Of a stretch of 64,000 bases of DNA, positions 43,192 to 50,430 are shown piece by piece (the stretch's first letter is position 1; every line of letters starts with the position of its first letter). The notes beneath the pieces are model-generated. The model worked only from the letters and a program-made list of their open reading frames with translations, was not told where the DNA came from and did no database searches. The position numbers were made by a program, and so were the translations under genes. The stretch comes from Spirochaetota bacterium (lineage in GTDB: Bacteria; Spirochaetota; Spirochaetia; Treponematales; Treponemataceae): the NCBI GenBank assembly GCA_023443865.1, contig JAEZST010000011.1, positions 310,001 through 374,000 on the forward strand, given 5' to 3'.

Positions 43192-43460
43192 GCCGCCCGG
43201 CCTTTCCCCCGGGAGGCAGCAACGAGCGTCTGCCAGGAGGGATACCCGAGGGCGGAGCAGAGCGCGTTCTTGACGCGCTCGGACGATCTGCGACCGGCGA
43301 TGACATTGGTAACCAGCGGGCGGGTTACCCCGGCTTTACGAGCGACGTCATCGTGATTGAGTCCGGCGAGTTTTAATTGATAGTTGATCCAGAGCCCCGA
43401 CTTCGGGGTTAGAGAAATACCTTTTTCCACTCGCTTGCTCCTTGAAAGTTTCCGTGCCAT
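43188..43460 (-). CDS. Ner-like DNA-binding regulator
   Basis: 90 residues from ATG 43460. LNHDDVARKAGVTRPLVTNV followed by IAGRRSSERVKNALCSALGY is a Cro/Nlp-type helix-turn-helix. It is the first gene of the leftward early operon and lies opposite the rightward repressor, exactly where Mu has ner, which turns down early transcription and the repressor promoter. GGAG lies 11 bp upstream, slightly far. An earlier ATG at 43484 has no ribosome site. Confidence 0.8.
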   Translation of the reverse strand: MARKLSRSKRVEKGISLTPKSGLWINYQLKLAGLNHDDVARKAGVTRPLVTNVIAGRRSSERVKNALCSALGYPSWQTLVAASRGKGRAA

Positions 43461-43502
43461 AATAATAAAGTCTCCTCTCGCCATAAGGCGTTTTGGTGAT
43501 GA

Positions 43503-43547
43503 AAGAGATGGACGAGCTTGTCAGGGCGTTGACCATCTCTTTTTTTT
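43503..43547 (+). terminator. Rightward terminator between the Ner-like and repressor genes
   Basis: AAGAGATGG (43503-43511) pairs with CCATCTCTT (43533-43541), then a run of eight T. It would stop rightward transcription entering the repressor control region. In the leftward direction it falls in the early-transcript leader and could instead be a leader hairpin. Confidence 0.6.
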
Positions 43548-43585
43548 ACGGCCTCAAGTATCTTTAGTTACTTGCCGATAATATG

Positions 43586-43614
43586 AGTATCGTCGCAATT
43601 TGCTATTTTGTCAA
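43586..43614 (-). promoter_or_regulatory. Early promoter of the phage (leftward)
   Basis: On the leftward strand TTGACA (43609-43614), a 17-bp spacer and GATACT (43586-43591) form a good sigma70 promoter aimed at the Ner-like gene 125 bp away. The spacer contains one of two operator-like repeats, so repressor binding would block it. Confidence 0.65.
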
Positions 43615-43640
43615 CGCAAAAGATTACAAATTGCTATTTT
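43596..43640. promoter_or_regulatory. Paired operator-like repeats of the lysogeny switch
   Basis: CAATTTGCTATTTT (43596-43609) and CAAATTGCTATTTT (43627-43640) match at 13 of 14 bases and are 31 bp apart, three helical turns. Each holds a near-palindromic GCAAWTTGC-like core. One lies within the early promoter and the other just before the repressor start, as expected for repressor operators. Confidence 0.6.
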
Positions 43641-43654
43641 TTATGGTGGAATTT

Positions 43655-44470
43655 ATGGTTGACGAAGGCATTAAAGAACGTTTTGTAATTATAAGAAATC
43701 AAACCGGATTGAATGTAAAGAATTTTGCAAGCACACTCGACATGGCACCAACAACTGTTAGTAGCATTGAATCTGGTACACGAGAACCTTCAAAAGACGT
43801 ACTCATAAAATTGGCTGCGACGTATAACGTAAACCTGCATTGGATGCTTACCGGAGAAGGAGACCCTTACACTCTTCATTCTCCTGGAATACCTAAGGCA
43901 TTCAACAAGATAGTAACCAGGGGAATATCAACACCAGAAAGCGATCAAACTAGTGATATTTCATGTATCACAGAACAATTTTCATTATTCCGCTTTCAAA
44001 GAGGAAAACCGATCCCCGTTGAAACGGACGAAAATGATCAGGATGCTGTATCCCTTATCCCCCTCTTCGGTCAGACCGCCGCAGCCGGATCCGGCCAGGA
44101 GCCGAACCAGCTCGCCGAGGTTGAGGCCTATATCCCTATCGTCTTCGAAATGCTGGGCGGAGCGTCTCCCCGGAACTGCGGACTGATCCGGGTAGTCGGG
44201 GATAGCATGACCGATATGTCCCTCTTCAATGGCGACCTGGTGATTTTCGACCAGAGTCAAATGGAAGGGGACGGGGTCTTCGTCATCAGCATCGGCGACG
44301 CCGTCAGAATCAAGAGGCTGGAATACCGGCAATTCGAGCAGAAGGTAATCATCAGCTCGGAGAACGCTAAGCGGTACCCGAACCCCGAGGTTATATCTTT
44401 CGAGCAGGCGGAAGCCTTGTTGCGTGTTCATGGAAAGGTGATCTGCTGGATGCATCGGCATCCGTATTAA
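43655..44470 (+). CDS. Phage repressor, XRE HTH plus S24 LexA-like peptidase
   Basis: 271 residues from ATG 43655, which has GGTGGA 5 bp upstream (earlier in-frame ATGs lack one). N-terminal XRE helix-turn-helix: GLNVKNFASTLDMAPTTVSS, IESGTREPSKD. C-terminal S24 domain: GLIRVVGDSMTDMSLFNGDL with the nucleophilic Ser, and GDAVRIKRLEY with the catalytic Lys. It should self-cleave on RecA-ssDNA, linking induction to DNA damage, unlike the Mu repressor which is regulated by ClpXP. The N-terminal half is AT-rich and the peptidase half GC-rich, suggesting a recombinational join. It is transcribed away from the early operon. Confidence 0.93.
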   Translation: MVDEGIKERFVIIRNQTGLNVKNFASTLDMAPTTVSSIESGTREPSKDVLIKLAATYNVNLHWMLTGEGDPYTLHSPGIPKAFNKIVTRGISTPESDQTSDISCITEQFSLFRFQRGKPIPVETDENDQDAVSLIPLFGQTAAAGSGQEPNQLAEVEAYIPIVFEMLGGASPRNCGLIRVVGDSMTDMSLFNGDLVIFDQSQMEGDGVFVISIGDAVRIKRLEYRQFEQKVIISSENAKRYPNPEVISFEQAEALLRVHGKVICWMHRHPY

Positions 44471-44487
44471 GTGATTTTGGAGTATTT

Positions 44488-45483
44488 ATGAAAAAAGCTT
44501 ATTTCTTGGTGGTTTTGGTAATCTTCAATTTCTTGTGTTATGCGGTTGACTTACCTGTTCCTCAGAACACTCCCCAGTCCGTTATCAATGCATTCAGCTC
44601 TTTATTGCAACTTGTAGATTCAGCAGGGATTTATCATGAGGAATTAGATCCATATACCTGGGAAGATCAAAATTATAGAATTAAATATGTTGATTCGATT
44701 CTTTCCAATTTAAACAAGGAAAATCTTAACCGTTATCTAGACAGCCTGAGCAAGGCTAAAGTAAAAATTGATTTTTCTGAAATGTCAAAACGGGAACAAG
44801 AAGATTTCGAAAACAGTATGAAATCTTTTTATGGAGATAGATATACTTTTTCATTTTCAGAATACTATCTAACAAAATACGTTTCTGATATCACCAAGCC
44901 CCACAAAACGCAATATGATGATTTAGAAAGTTCGAGGGCTGCATGTTTGCAAGTTATTCAAGATCAAAAAGACCAAATCGCGAAAATTCAAAATCCAGAT
45001 GAGATTAAGACACTCCTTGATGATGCGATAATTCAAAAAGAGAAAGCTCGTTCAGAACTTCAAAATACCAAAAACGCAAAATCACGCAAGAAAATTGAAG
45101 ATCAAATAACCTCACTCGAAAACTACATTTCAAACACTGCAGTTGCTTATAATACCAACCTCTCAATAATAAAGCAGCTTAACGATGCGATAAATAGAAA
45201 CAATGATGTATTAGTCAATATTGATCGAGAGACAAAAAAACGAAACGAAATTGATCGCGACACGGAGATAAAAAATAGAACTAAAGAACTTTGTGGTAAT
45301 GTGAATAATTTCTATTTTTGGGTCGAAAGTTCAACCAAGGATACAAGCGATATTCATGACTTCTTTACCGTACTCAATATAAAGAAAAACTTACAAGAAA
45401 TCATCGAGAATGAACTCCCCCAAAAGAACATCCCTGATTATCAGAAAAAACTTGATGATTTTTGTAAAGGTTGGAACCTATGA
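44488..45483 (+). CDS. AT-rich exported coiled-coil protein, probable lysogenic accessory gene
   Basis: 331 residues with an N-terminal signal peptide (KKAYFLVVLVIFNFLCYAVD) and no other membrane span. From about residue 150 it is a long charged coiled coil (RAACLQVIQDQKDQIAKIQN, DDAIIQKEKARSELQNTKNA and onward) rich in Lys, Asn, Asp and Ile. Base composition is strikingly AT-rich compared with its surroundings. It lies 17 bp after the repressor on the same strand, so it is probably expressed in lysogens, like a moron. Function unknown; superinfection exclusion or envelope modification are only guesses. Confidence 0.75.
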   Translation: MKKAYFLVVLVIFNFLCYAVDLPVPQNTPQSVINAFSSLLQLVDSAGIYHEELDPYTWEDQNYRIKYVDSILSNLNKENLNRYLDSLSKAKVKIDFSEMSKREQEDFENSMKSFYGDRYTFSFSEYYLTKYVSDITKPHKTQYDDLESSRAACLQVIQDQKDQIAKIQNPDEIKTLLDDAIIQKEKARSELQNTKNAKSRKKIEDQITSLENYISNTAVAYNTNLSIIKQLNDAINRNNDVLVNIDRETKKRNEIDRDTEIKNRTKELCGNVNNFYFWVESSTKDTSDIHDFFTVLNIKKNLQEIIENELPQKNIPDYQKKLDDFCKGWNL

Positions 45484-45698
45484 AATCCCCACGCTGCTAT
45501 TTCCTTCTCGGATTCCTTGTCCTCGGACTTCTTGCGTATGCCGCGACCGAAGCGACGATGGTGTACGTAACGCCGACCGGCAAGAAGTACCACACCCAAA
45601 CGTGCAAGACTATCGCGAAATCAAAGACCGTGGAGAAGATTGAAAAGGAAGCGGCGATCAAGCAGGGCTATGAGGCTTGCAAGGTGTGTAAACCGTGA
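45480..45698 (+). CDS. Small secreted protein with Cys-His metal-binding-like motif
   Basis: 72 residues. Signal peptide (residues 3-25, hydrophobic FLLGFLVLGLLAYA), then a compact domain VYVTPTGKKYHTQTCKTI ending GYEACKVCKP. The pattern YHxxxC...GYxxCkxC is common in small secreted or nuclease-associated proteins and resembles an Ada-like zinc site. Its ATG overlaps the previous stop (ATGA), so it is co-translated with the coiled-coil protein. Unlike that gene it has ordinary GC content. Function unknown. Confidence 0.7.
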   Translation: MKSPRCYFLLGFLVLGLLAYAATEATMVYVTPTGKKYHTQTCKTIAKSKTVEKIEKEAAIKQGYEACKVCKP

Positions 45699-45745
45699 AA
45701 TGAAAATGGGGCCGCCCAAAGAGCGACCCCGTATAGGAGGAAAAG

Positions 45746-45940
45746 ATGAGCCTATATAAAACCAAAATTAACAGAAGGACCGAGTTTGTCGCCAAGTGCG
45801 ATTCCTGCGGATACACGACCGACTCGACCAAAAACAAGATTGGATTCATGGCCCTACGGATTGAATGTCCCATTTGTAAAAAAGATATTGACATGAAGTT
45901 GAGGGGAGAGCTTCCGGACCCTTACACGAACTTTATTTAG
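45746..45940 (+). CDS. Small zinc-ribbon protein
   Basis: 64 residues with two CxxC pairs (KCDSCGYTT and CPICKKD), a rubredoxin-like zinc ribbon. A strong AGGAGG stands at the right distance before ATG 45746. It is the last gene of the rightward lysogeny segment. The zinc-finger translational activator Com of Mu is similar in size and cysteine layout, so a Com-like role for the distant methylase gene is imaginable, but the two are far apart and no further similarity is visible. Confidence 0.65.
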   Translation: MSLYKTKINRRTEFVAKCDSCGYTTDSTKNKIGFMALRIECPICKKDIDMKLRGELPDPYTNFI

Positions 45941-46088
45941 CCTCTTCCCCCTTGAGCTTCTTGATCCGTACGTAGTAACTGATCGATCCGTCAACCTGGG
46001 AAGGATACTCGCCGGTCTGGATCGATTCGACTTCATACCCGGCCTTTTCCATAACGTCGATCAGGTCATCAAATTCTTTCTTCTTCAT
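45933..46088 (-). CDS. 51-residue acidic phage protein
   Basis: Starts at ATG 46088 after AAGGAG, ends at TAA 45933. The product begins MKKKEFDDLIDVMEKAGYEV and ends RIKKLKGEEAK, highly charged, single small alpha/beta unit. Its tail overlaps that of the convergent zinc-ribbon gene by 8 bp. It is the last of five small genes transcribed after the head morphogenesis gene. Function unknown. Confidence 0.6.
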   Translation of the reverse strand: MKKKEFDDLIDVMEKAGYEVESIQTGEYPSQVDGSISYYVRIKKLKGEEAK

Positions 46089-46099
46089 CTTCGGTCTCC

Positions 46100-46696
46100 T
46101 TATAATCTGTATCTATCTCCGTCTTCCATGCAAAGGTAATCCCTTTTACATCGGTAGCGGTGAATGACCTCTTTTTCGTGCGGCGTGAAATCGGCGCTCG
46201 CGATCAGCGCATTCTTAAAAATATTCTCCCAGAGCGGATCAAGGCGCACCTGAAGGTATGTCGGCGCGTGGCCGAACTCGGCTTTCATAATTACCTTATC
46301 GACGCCACGCCAGCGCAAATCATCAACGGACTCGTCGATAAAATGTCCCATGTTCTTCTCGAATTCACGTATGTATTCGCGGCTATAGCGAGTGATTGGG
46401 TCGTGAGGAATCTCATGGCCGTATACAAACTGCGTCGGAAGCTCATTGATCGCCACGATAAAAGAAACGTAGATATAATCGTGATAAATGAATATGTAGC
46501 GTTTAAGAAGTCTCTTGATTCTTTCTACGTACATATTCGTAAATATAGATGGGAAGATGTAGGGGGCAAGGCCGTAGATAAAGCAATCGCAAAGCTTCGA
46601 GGCAAGTCTCGGTCCAAGGGGATGGAAAAAAAGGATGAATAGGATATAGCAAACAAAGACGGTTCCTCCGCCAATAAACGCGCCTATCATTTGCAT
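46100..46696 (-). CDS. Membrane-anchored phage protein of unknown function
   Basis: 198 residues from ATG 46696, which overlaps the previous stop (ATGA). One N-terminal membrane span (IGAFIGGGTVFVCYILFILF) is followed by a soluble domain with aromatic-rich helices (RYIFIYHDYIYVSFIVAINE) and conserved-looking His/Asp residues (EIPHDPITRYSREYIREF). No family recognised. It may be membrane-associated in the host and acts in a cluster with other small phage genes. Confidence 0.65.
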   Translation of the reverse strand: MQMIGAFIGGGTVFVCYILFILFFHPLGPRLASKLCDCFIYGLAPYIFPSIFTNMYVERIKRLLKRYIFIYHDYIYVSFIVAINELPTQFVYGHEIPHDPITRYSREYIREFEKNMGHFIDESVDDLRWRGVDKVIMKAEFGHAPTYLQVRLDPLWENIFKNALIASADFTPHEKEVIHRYRCKRDYLCMEDGDRYRL

Positions 46697-46932
46697 CACT
46701 CCACCTTGGATGGTAGATTGAACCGCTCGATGACTGCCTCGGCAAGCGCATTCGTCTTTCCGGCAAGCCGTATGGTTTCGGTGAGGGGGCACGCATACCA
46801 TCCGTTGTTATGGCGCACCTTGCTGTACTTCCCTCGGTTTTCGACCATGAAACCATTCCTCACCGAAAAAGAGCAGCCATGCCTGGTTCGTTTCATAACG
46901 ACAAAGGTAATTTTTTCGCCTGGTTGAATCAT
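46696..46932 (-). CDS. Hypothetical small phage protein
   Basis: 78 residues from ATG 46932 with GAGGAG upstream. It reads as a small beta-rich basic domain (GEKITFVVMKRTRHGCSFSV, YSKVRHNNGWYACPLTETIR) followed by a helix (ALAEAVIERFNLPSKVE). No family recognised. It is coupled by ATGA overlap to the membrane protein downstream and separated by 5 bp from the small membrane gene upstream. Confidence 0.6.
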   Translation of the reverse strand: MIQPGEKITFVVMKRTRHGCSFSVRNGFMVENRGKYSKVRHNNGWYACPLTETIRLAGKTNALAEAVIERFNLPSKVE

Positions 46933-46937
46933 CGCAT

Positions 46938-47102
46938 TTACTCCTCGGAGGATTCTACTACATGGCTTGAATGCCGGTACCTGACTTCTTCGATCTTCGC
47001 CCATTCCCTGAAACAGGCGGATACCCCGAAGAGCACGAACATGATCGCAATGCCGGTCCATAAAATTATACTCTCGGGATCCCCGATGGTTAATCTGGCC
47101 AT
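46938..47102 (-). CDS. 54-residue single-span membrane protein
   Basis: Starts at ATG 47102 (GGAG just upstream), ends at TAA 46938. One hydrophobic segment (IILWTGIAIMFVLFGVSACF) is flanked by a short N-terminus and a charged C-terminal tail. It overlaps neither neighbour but sits within a few bases of both, supporting an operon of small genes. It could be an accessory lysis or envelope protein. Function unknown. Confidence 0.6.
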   Translation of the reverse strand: MARLTIGDPESIILWTGIAIMFVLFGVSACFREWAKIEEVRYRHSSHVVESSEE

Positions 47103-47104
47103 TT

Positions 47105-47356
47105 TCACTCCTTCCCACCCAATAGGGCATTACCCAGCTTTACGCCAGGCGTAAAATGGTATCGGCTTTCTTGTGGATCAACGCAGGAGAACGAGGCTCC
47201 GCTGATATCCGCGTAGTCCCGCGCGTACTGGATCAGCGTGGCGGGGTAGGTCCTGCGGAGCGTTCGGCGATACATCATCTCGTGTAACTCCCAACCGGAA
47301 ATTATACGTTCGTCGAGAGAGTCGAATAACCTGAACAGCTCTCGCTTGATCGACAT
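47105..47356 (-). CDS. Hypothetical phage protein with HTH-like pattern
   Basis: 83 residues. ISGWELHEMMYRRTLRRTYP and ATLIQYARDYADISGA read like a helix-turn-helix or winged-helix unit followed by a short beta segment (FSCVDPQESRYHF). It opens the five-gene cluster between the head morphogenesis gene and the lysogeny segment. Two bases separate it from the 54-residue gene. Function unknown. Confidence 0.55.
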   Translation of the reverse strand: MSIKRELFRLFDSLDERIISGWELHEMMYRRTLRRTYPATLIQYARDYADISGASFSCVDPQESRYHFTPGVKLGNALLGGKE

Positions 47357-47397
47357 GCGTTGTACCTATGGATCGAGGATAGCAGGAAGGAGAAAAG

Positions 47398-47416
47398 AAC
47401 CGGCATAACGCCGGTT
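47398..47416 (-). terminator. Possible terminator after the packaging operon
   Basis: AACCGGC / GCCGGTT (7-bp stem, 5-nt loop) followed on the leftward strand by a T-rich stretch. It lies within the ~195-bp gap between the head morphogenesis gene and the small-gene cluster. Apart from this hairpin I see nothing convincing in the gap. Confidence 0.45.
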
Positions 47417-47551
47417 AAAATACTTGCAAGGGAGAGGGGGAATGCTTTATGATTCGTGATAGGCAGGGGCTGTAAGGAGTAACACAAGTTCACTTCGAGG
47501 TTCTTGACGGGAGGCTGGTAACGGCTGTATCTCTGGTCTTGCAGACCCTGC

Positions 47552-48856
47552 TTATTTAATCCTTTCCAATTTGCTTATCCGAGCGACTTCATCAAGCCCT
47601 ATTTTGTACACGCTTCTCACCGACGCGCTCCGCAACGCATTATGGAGCAGCAGGCCGGGTATAACTGCTATTTTGATATGCTCCTCGGCTGATTGCTCGT
47701 ACACGTAGAGCAGTGAGTTATTCGACGCATCGAAATAAACCGCGGAGTCCAAAAGGTAATCGATCATGCGAACCCATTCCATCTTGGTCGGCAGGTCACC
47801 CTTGGCCGCATGGCGTTCCGCCTTCTTGCCCTTGATGAGTCCGGCGCGCAAGGTGATAGTACGAGCCTCGCCCAGGTTGATATTCTTCTTCTCCAGCCAA
47901 TTGGTGATTTTCTGATCGACGAACCCTACCGGGCAGAGCTTGTCATTCCGCGCCTTCCCGTCGAGCGCTGAGAATACGAAATCGGTATAGGAATCCTGGA
48001 ATACCTGGTTATGGACCAGGCTTTTGGCAACCAGGTCAAACTGCTCCTTGTTTTTTTCCCCGGCCTTCTTCAGGCATTCCTCGAATATTGGCGCGACGCG
48101 TCCGGTCTGGCCCGGATTCCAGCCGAACCCCGGCGTTATTCCTTTCGGGATATGCTCGATCGATCCTTTCCGCTCGTTGTAGAACTGCTTGTACACCGTC
48201 TTCGGCGCCGAGGTCTTTACCGTGAGCGTTCCGCCACCCGTTCCGTCCGCCCGCTTCGGTACCGGGATTCCTGCTTTTTGATATCGCGCTTTACGGGCTT
48301 CCGATACGGCCGTCGCAAAGCACTTGCAGCCGTACCCGTTCGGCGGGAAATGGGTATTCCAGAAGGGGTCATCCTTCGGGAGTATCAGGCCGTCCCAGGC
48401 TTCGTGCTGGTCCCGGTGCTTCCGGCTCGGCCCGATCCGGTACATGAGGTAGGGGTGGGCCGTGCTTTCCATGGTCCGGTCGTATACGCCCTTCTGGTAG
48501 GCGCTCCGCAGGTTCGTTCCGTAGATCGTCCGCAGGCGGCGATCGCTGCCGAGTTGGGATTCAACCTCGCGTCCGGTAAGGGGATCGGTCATGGTCTTCC
48601 GACCCCACCAACCCTTTTCCTGAAGCTGTGGTTTCAATCTTGCCTTGAAGCTCTCGAAAGTCTCCCCATTCTCGATAGCCTTTTCAACCGCTCCCTTGAT
48701 GTCCGAAAGCACATCGATCTGCATGGCCTTGGCGACGGTAAAGCCCGTGGCGTGTTCCTCGTTCCACACGTCTTTGTATGAGAAAGCGGGCGTAAGCCGT
48801 TTCTGCTTTATGTAATCGAGTGCTGCTTTCGGTACCATTGTCGGAAAATCGCTCAT
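47552..48856 (-). CDS. Head morphogenesis protein (Mu gp30/F, SPP1 gp7-like) with nuclease-like C-terminus
   Basis: 434 residues. The N-terminal ~230 residues match the minor head protein family: RLRTIYGTNLRSAYQKGVYD, YLMYRIGPSRKHRDQHEAWD and FWNTHFPPNGYGCKCFATAV with the conserved WxTxxPPNGYxCKC. A C-terminal domain from about residue 285 (EARTITLRAGLIKGKKAERH, LLDSAVYFDASNNSLLYVYE, SVRSVYKIGLDEV) resembles the phage PBECR/EndoU-like nuclease fold often fused to gp30 proteins. The first part helps start capsid assembly at the portal. It overlaps the portal gene by 4 bp. Confidence 0.9.
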   Translation of the reverse strand: MSDFPTMVPKAALDYIKQKRLTPAFSYKDVWNEEHATGFTVAKAMQIDVLSDIKGAVEKAIENGETFESFKARLKPQLQEKGWWGRKTMTDPLTGREVESQLGSDRRLRTIYGTNLRSAYQKGVYDRTMESTAHPYLMYRIGPSRKHRDQHEAWDGLILPKDDPFWNTHFPPNGYGCKCFATAVSEARKARYQKAGIPVPKRADGTGGGTLTVKTSAPKTVYKQFYNERKGSIEHIPKGITPGFGWNPGQTGRVAPIFEECLKKAGEKNKEQFDLVAKSLVHNQVFQDSYTDFVFSALDGKARNDKLCPVGFVDQKITNWLEKKNINLGEARTITLRAGLIKGKKAERHAAKGDLPTKMEWVRMIDYLLDSAVYFDASNNSLLYVYEQSAEEHIKIAVIPGLLLHNALRSASVRSVYKIGLDEVARISKLERIK

Positions 48857-50430
48857 TCGGCGGTTTCCTCAAATCCCGAATCGCCGCGGGCACGGGCCTT
48901 GAAAAAAGCGATCGCCATTAGCTCAGCGATCTTTCCCGGATCCCATCCTGTCACGAGCTTTTCGAGTTCCGCCTTGTATTCGTTAAAGGAGGAAGCGCGC
49001 GCGGCCGCCGCATCGAGAACCTTGCCAATCTCGTCTGAAATCTCGATAAAATCGCTTGCGGCCGCCTCATCGAGCAGCTCTTCTTCTGACTTCACCGGCC
49101 CGTGGTAGTAATAGTCCTGGGCATTTAACGCCGTCCCTGCGGCTTTTTCCGCGTTCAGTCCTGTGCCGGCCGCGACCGCAGGGGCTTCGAGCACCTCGTC
49201 ATCGTCTTCCGGTATCGAAAGCCCGAGCAGGTTATTGATCTCGTTCTTCTTCACCCGGAGCCCGATCGGAACCAAGCTTTTCACGGACTCCACGATGAGC
49301 TTCACGTCCTGAGATTCCACATACTTGATGCGGAGCCTCGGGTATTCCTTTTGCGCGCCGAAATTGAAATTAACGTACGGAATCACGAGATCCCGGTTCA
49401 GGGTTTGCTCAAGCTGGGCGGCATCTGCCTTGAGAATGTCCTGGCGGACTTCCTCCTGGGTTTGGCTGTCGCCGAGCTTTCCCGGGGTTCCCTCAGAGCT
49501 CGCGGTCTGGCCAAGGACCAGCTTTGAAAGCTGCTTGTCCACCCAGTCCGCGTGTTTTTCGTACACGTCGGCGTTCGTTCCGGTCGTCTTCGACTCGACG
49601 ATATTGATGATCATCGAGTCGGGGATCACCGCGCCCACGTCGGTACCGATTGAGGCGATCGCCCGTTTCAAGGTCGCGATATCGTCCTTGGTTGCCTTTT
49701 TTCCGTACTTGCCGAGCCGAACCGGGTACCCGAACCGGTCCACGAAGGCGGCCCAGCTCGTAACGTCGTAATGCTTGATGAGCCAGTAGAAGAGCGCGGT
49801 GAAGGAAAGCCCGCTCGTGATCTGTTTCCCGGATATGAGATTCGGCTCATGTACGACGAACGAGAAAGGCTTGAGCGGTTCAAGGTCGCTCCCGTTCGGC
49901 GCGCGCAATGACAGCTCCCCGGTCTCCCTGGCGTACGCAAACCATCGCGGATCGCAGAATACGAATTGTGCCGGTTTCCACCGTGCCCCGGTCGTGTCCC
50001 ACAGAATCTCGTTAACCGAGAAGCCCTTGCCGAGCGCGTCGAGAGCGTTCTTCCGAAGGTCCATGATATCGGGATGGTTTTGTATATCCTCTTTCACCGC
50101 CTCGGCGATCTCGAGGTCCTCCTTGCTATCGCTCGCGGCCTTTACCACGATCTCAAGGCCCTCGACCGCGTGTTTCCTGGTAGAAAGCACTGACCGGTAA
50201 TGGGCGTCCCGTTCCTCGATCTCTTGGGCAATTTCAAGGTATTCGGCGGGAATATCCCCGTTTCGAACGTTATCGAGAATCGTCGCGAGCCGCTCCGGGT
50301 TGAGCCCGCGGACAAGCCCGCCGCTCCAGATCGACCGGTTCGAGTTCGCGACGGCCGCGGCCTGCTGCTCCTCCAGGTCTTTTTTATTGGCGTCTTCGCG
50401 CCCGAAGAAGAAATCTCTCAGTCTACCCAT
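48853..50430 (-). CDS. Portal protein (Mu gp29, DUF935)
   Basis: 525 residues. NPERLATILDNVRNGDIPAE, EIAQEIEERDAHYRSVLSTR, KHAVEGLEI and FSVNEILWDTTGARWKPAQF are diagnostic of the DUF935 portal family, as is the later WAAFVDRFGYPVRLGKYGKK. The portal ring is the vertex for DNA entry and head-tail joining. It overlaps terminase upstream by 13 bp and the head morphogenesis gene downstream by 4 bp. Confidence 0.94.
   Translation of the reverse strand: MGRLRDFFFGREDANKKDLEEQQAAAVANSNRSIWSGGLVRGLNPERLATILDNVRNGDIPAEYLEIAQEIEERDAHYRSVLSTRKHAVEGLEIVVKAASDSKEDLEIAEAVKEDIQNHPDIMDLRKNALDALGKGFSVNEILWDTTGARWKPAQFVFCDPRWFAYARETGELSLRAPNGSDLEPLKPFSFVVHEPNLISGKQITSGLSFTALFYWLIKHYDVTSWAAFVDRFGYPVRLGKYGKKATKDDIATLKRAIASIGTDVGAVIPDSMIINIVESKTTGTNADVYEKHADWVDKQLSKLVLGQTASSEGTPGKLGDSQTQEEVRQDILKADAAQLEQTLNRDLVIPYVNFNFGAQKEYPRLRIKYVESQDVKLIVESVKSLVPIGLRVKKNEINNLLGLSIPEDDDEVLEAPAVAAGTGLNAEKAAGTALNAQDYYYHGPVKSEEELLDEAAASDFIEISDEIGKVLDAAAARASSFNEYKAELEKLVTGWDPGKIAELMAIAFFKARARGDSGFEETAE

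Noticed and set aside
45746..45940. The zinc-ribbon protein as a true Com homologue
   Set aside because: Similar size and cysteine pairs only; it is 24 kb from the methylase gene and on the opposite strand, so it is described as a zinc ribbon with Com only as a possibility.
45854..46036. A 60-codon leftward frame overlapping the 51-residue gene
   Set aside because: It has no ribosome site and runs antisense through the zinc-ribbon gene; the 51-residue frame has AAGGAG and a better composition.
47302..47493. Small hydrophobic frame (63 codons) between the head morphogenesis gene and the small-gene cluster
   Set aside because: GTG start without a ribosome site, overlap with the 83-residue gene and a terminator hairpin inside it; a small membrane toxin cannot be excluded but is not supported.
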